From Thermoleophilia bacterium (GTDB lineage: Bacteria > Actinomycetota > Thermoleophilia > RBG-16-64-13), in assembly GCA_016929985.1 (NCBI GenBank), contig JAFGIH010000373.1:1-6396 (forward strand): a DNA stretch of 6,396 nucleotides, in the 5' to 3' direction. The translations under genes and the position numbers were made by a program. This document shows, one piece after another, positions 6,267 through 6,396 of the stretch. Each line of letters begins with the position of its first letter. Positions within the stretch are counted from its first letter, which is position 1. The notes below the pieces were generated by a model that was not told where the DNA came from, did no database searches, and saw only the letters and a program-made list of their open reading frames with translations.

Positions 6267-6396
6267 TCAGGCCTTGGCGGCGACTGCGTGACCGACGTTG
6301 GCGTTCTTCGCCCGGTACATATTGGCGTCGGCGACGTGGAACAGCTCGTGAGTGTTCCGTCCATCCTGGGGGAAGACGGCTATGCCACAGCTCAGC
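6267..6396 (-). CDS. GGDEF-domain (diguanylate cyclase) protein, C-terminal end only
   Basis: The last 42 codons of a minus-strand gene that begins beyond the window end. They encode LSCGIAVFPQDGRNTHELF followed by HVADANMYRAKNANVGHA and a short tail, ending in TGA (6269-6267). The pattern SCGIA-x-P-x-DG ... AD-x-MYRAK is the characteristic end of GGDEF domains, which make cyclic di-GMP from two GTP. The catalytic GG(D/E)EF loop and any sensor domain are outside, so activity and input signal cannot be judged. The domain is the last thing in the protein, as is usual. It precedes the decarboxylase by 41 bp and may share its transcript. Confidence 0.88.
   Translation of the reverse strand, partial: LSCGIAVFPQDGRNTHELFHVADANMYRAKNANVGHAVAAKA

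Overview
This is a GC-rich bacterial window with strong G/C bias at third codon positions, which also creates many long spurious antisense frames. The gene set is a molybdopterin oxidoreductase, a methyl-accepting chemotaxis (MCP) relative, a GGDEF protein, a secreted Kelch protein remnant, a 14-helix MFS transporter and a small zinc ribbon. This fits a free-living, partly anaerobic, high-GC bacterium. An actinobacterial lineage such as Coriobacteriia or relatives is my guess from general resemblance and is not demonstrated.

Layout. (i) 1-1248, plus strand: the C-terminal 415 residues of a DMSO-reductase-family molybdopterin oxidoreductase, whose start lies outside the window. (ii) 1333-1542, minus: a 69-residue zinc-ribbon protein with a strong ribosome binding site and a GTG start, convergent with the oxidoreductase. 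(iii) 1670 to about 2012, plus: a decayed Kelch-repeat exported protein, with signal peptide and Kelch blade in different frames, running directly into (iv) 1953-3491, plus: a 14-helix MFS transporter of the EmrB/QacA type with no convincing start of its own. (v) 3502-4437, minus: an MCP-derived coiled-coil protein that lacks a second membrane helix, HAMP and the signalling hairpin tip, and carries a perfect 30-bp tandem duplication. (vi) 4615-6225, minus: an intact group II PLP-dependent amino-acid decarboxylase. (vii) 6267-6396, minus: the C-terminal 42 residues of a GGDEF (diguanylate cyclase) protein, upstream of and co-directional with the decarboxylase.

The genes do not form one obvious pathway. 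The only plausible operon is GGDEF protein followed by decarboxylase, 41 bp apart. The middle of the window (about 1670-4437) shows repeated gene remodelling: frameshifts and a gene junction on the plus strand, then apparent in-frame deletions plus a tandem duplication in the MCP relative. I see no CRISPR array, transposase, tRNA or rRNA. The most interesting item is the tipless MCP-like gene, which keeps one open frame of 311 codons although the part that contacts CheA/CheW is gone. I find no convincing new multi-gene system.
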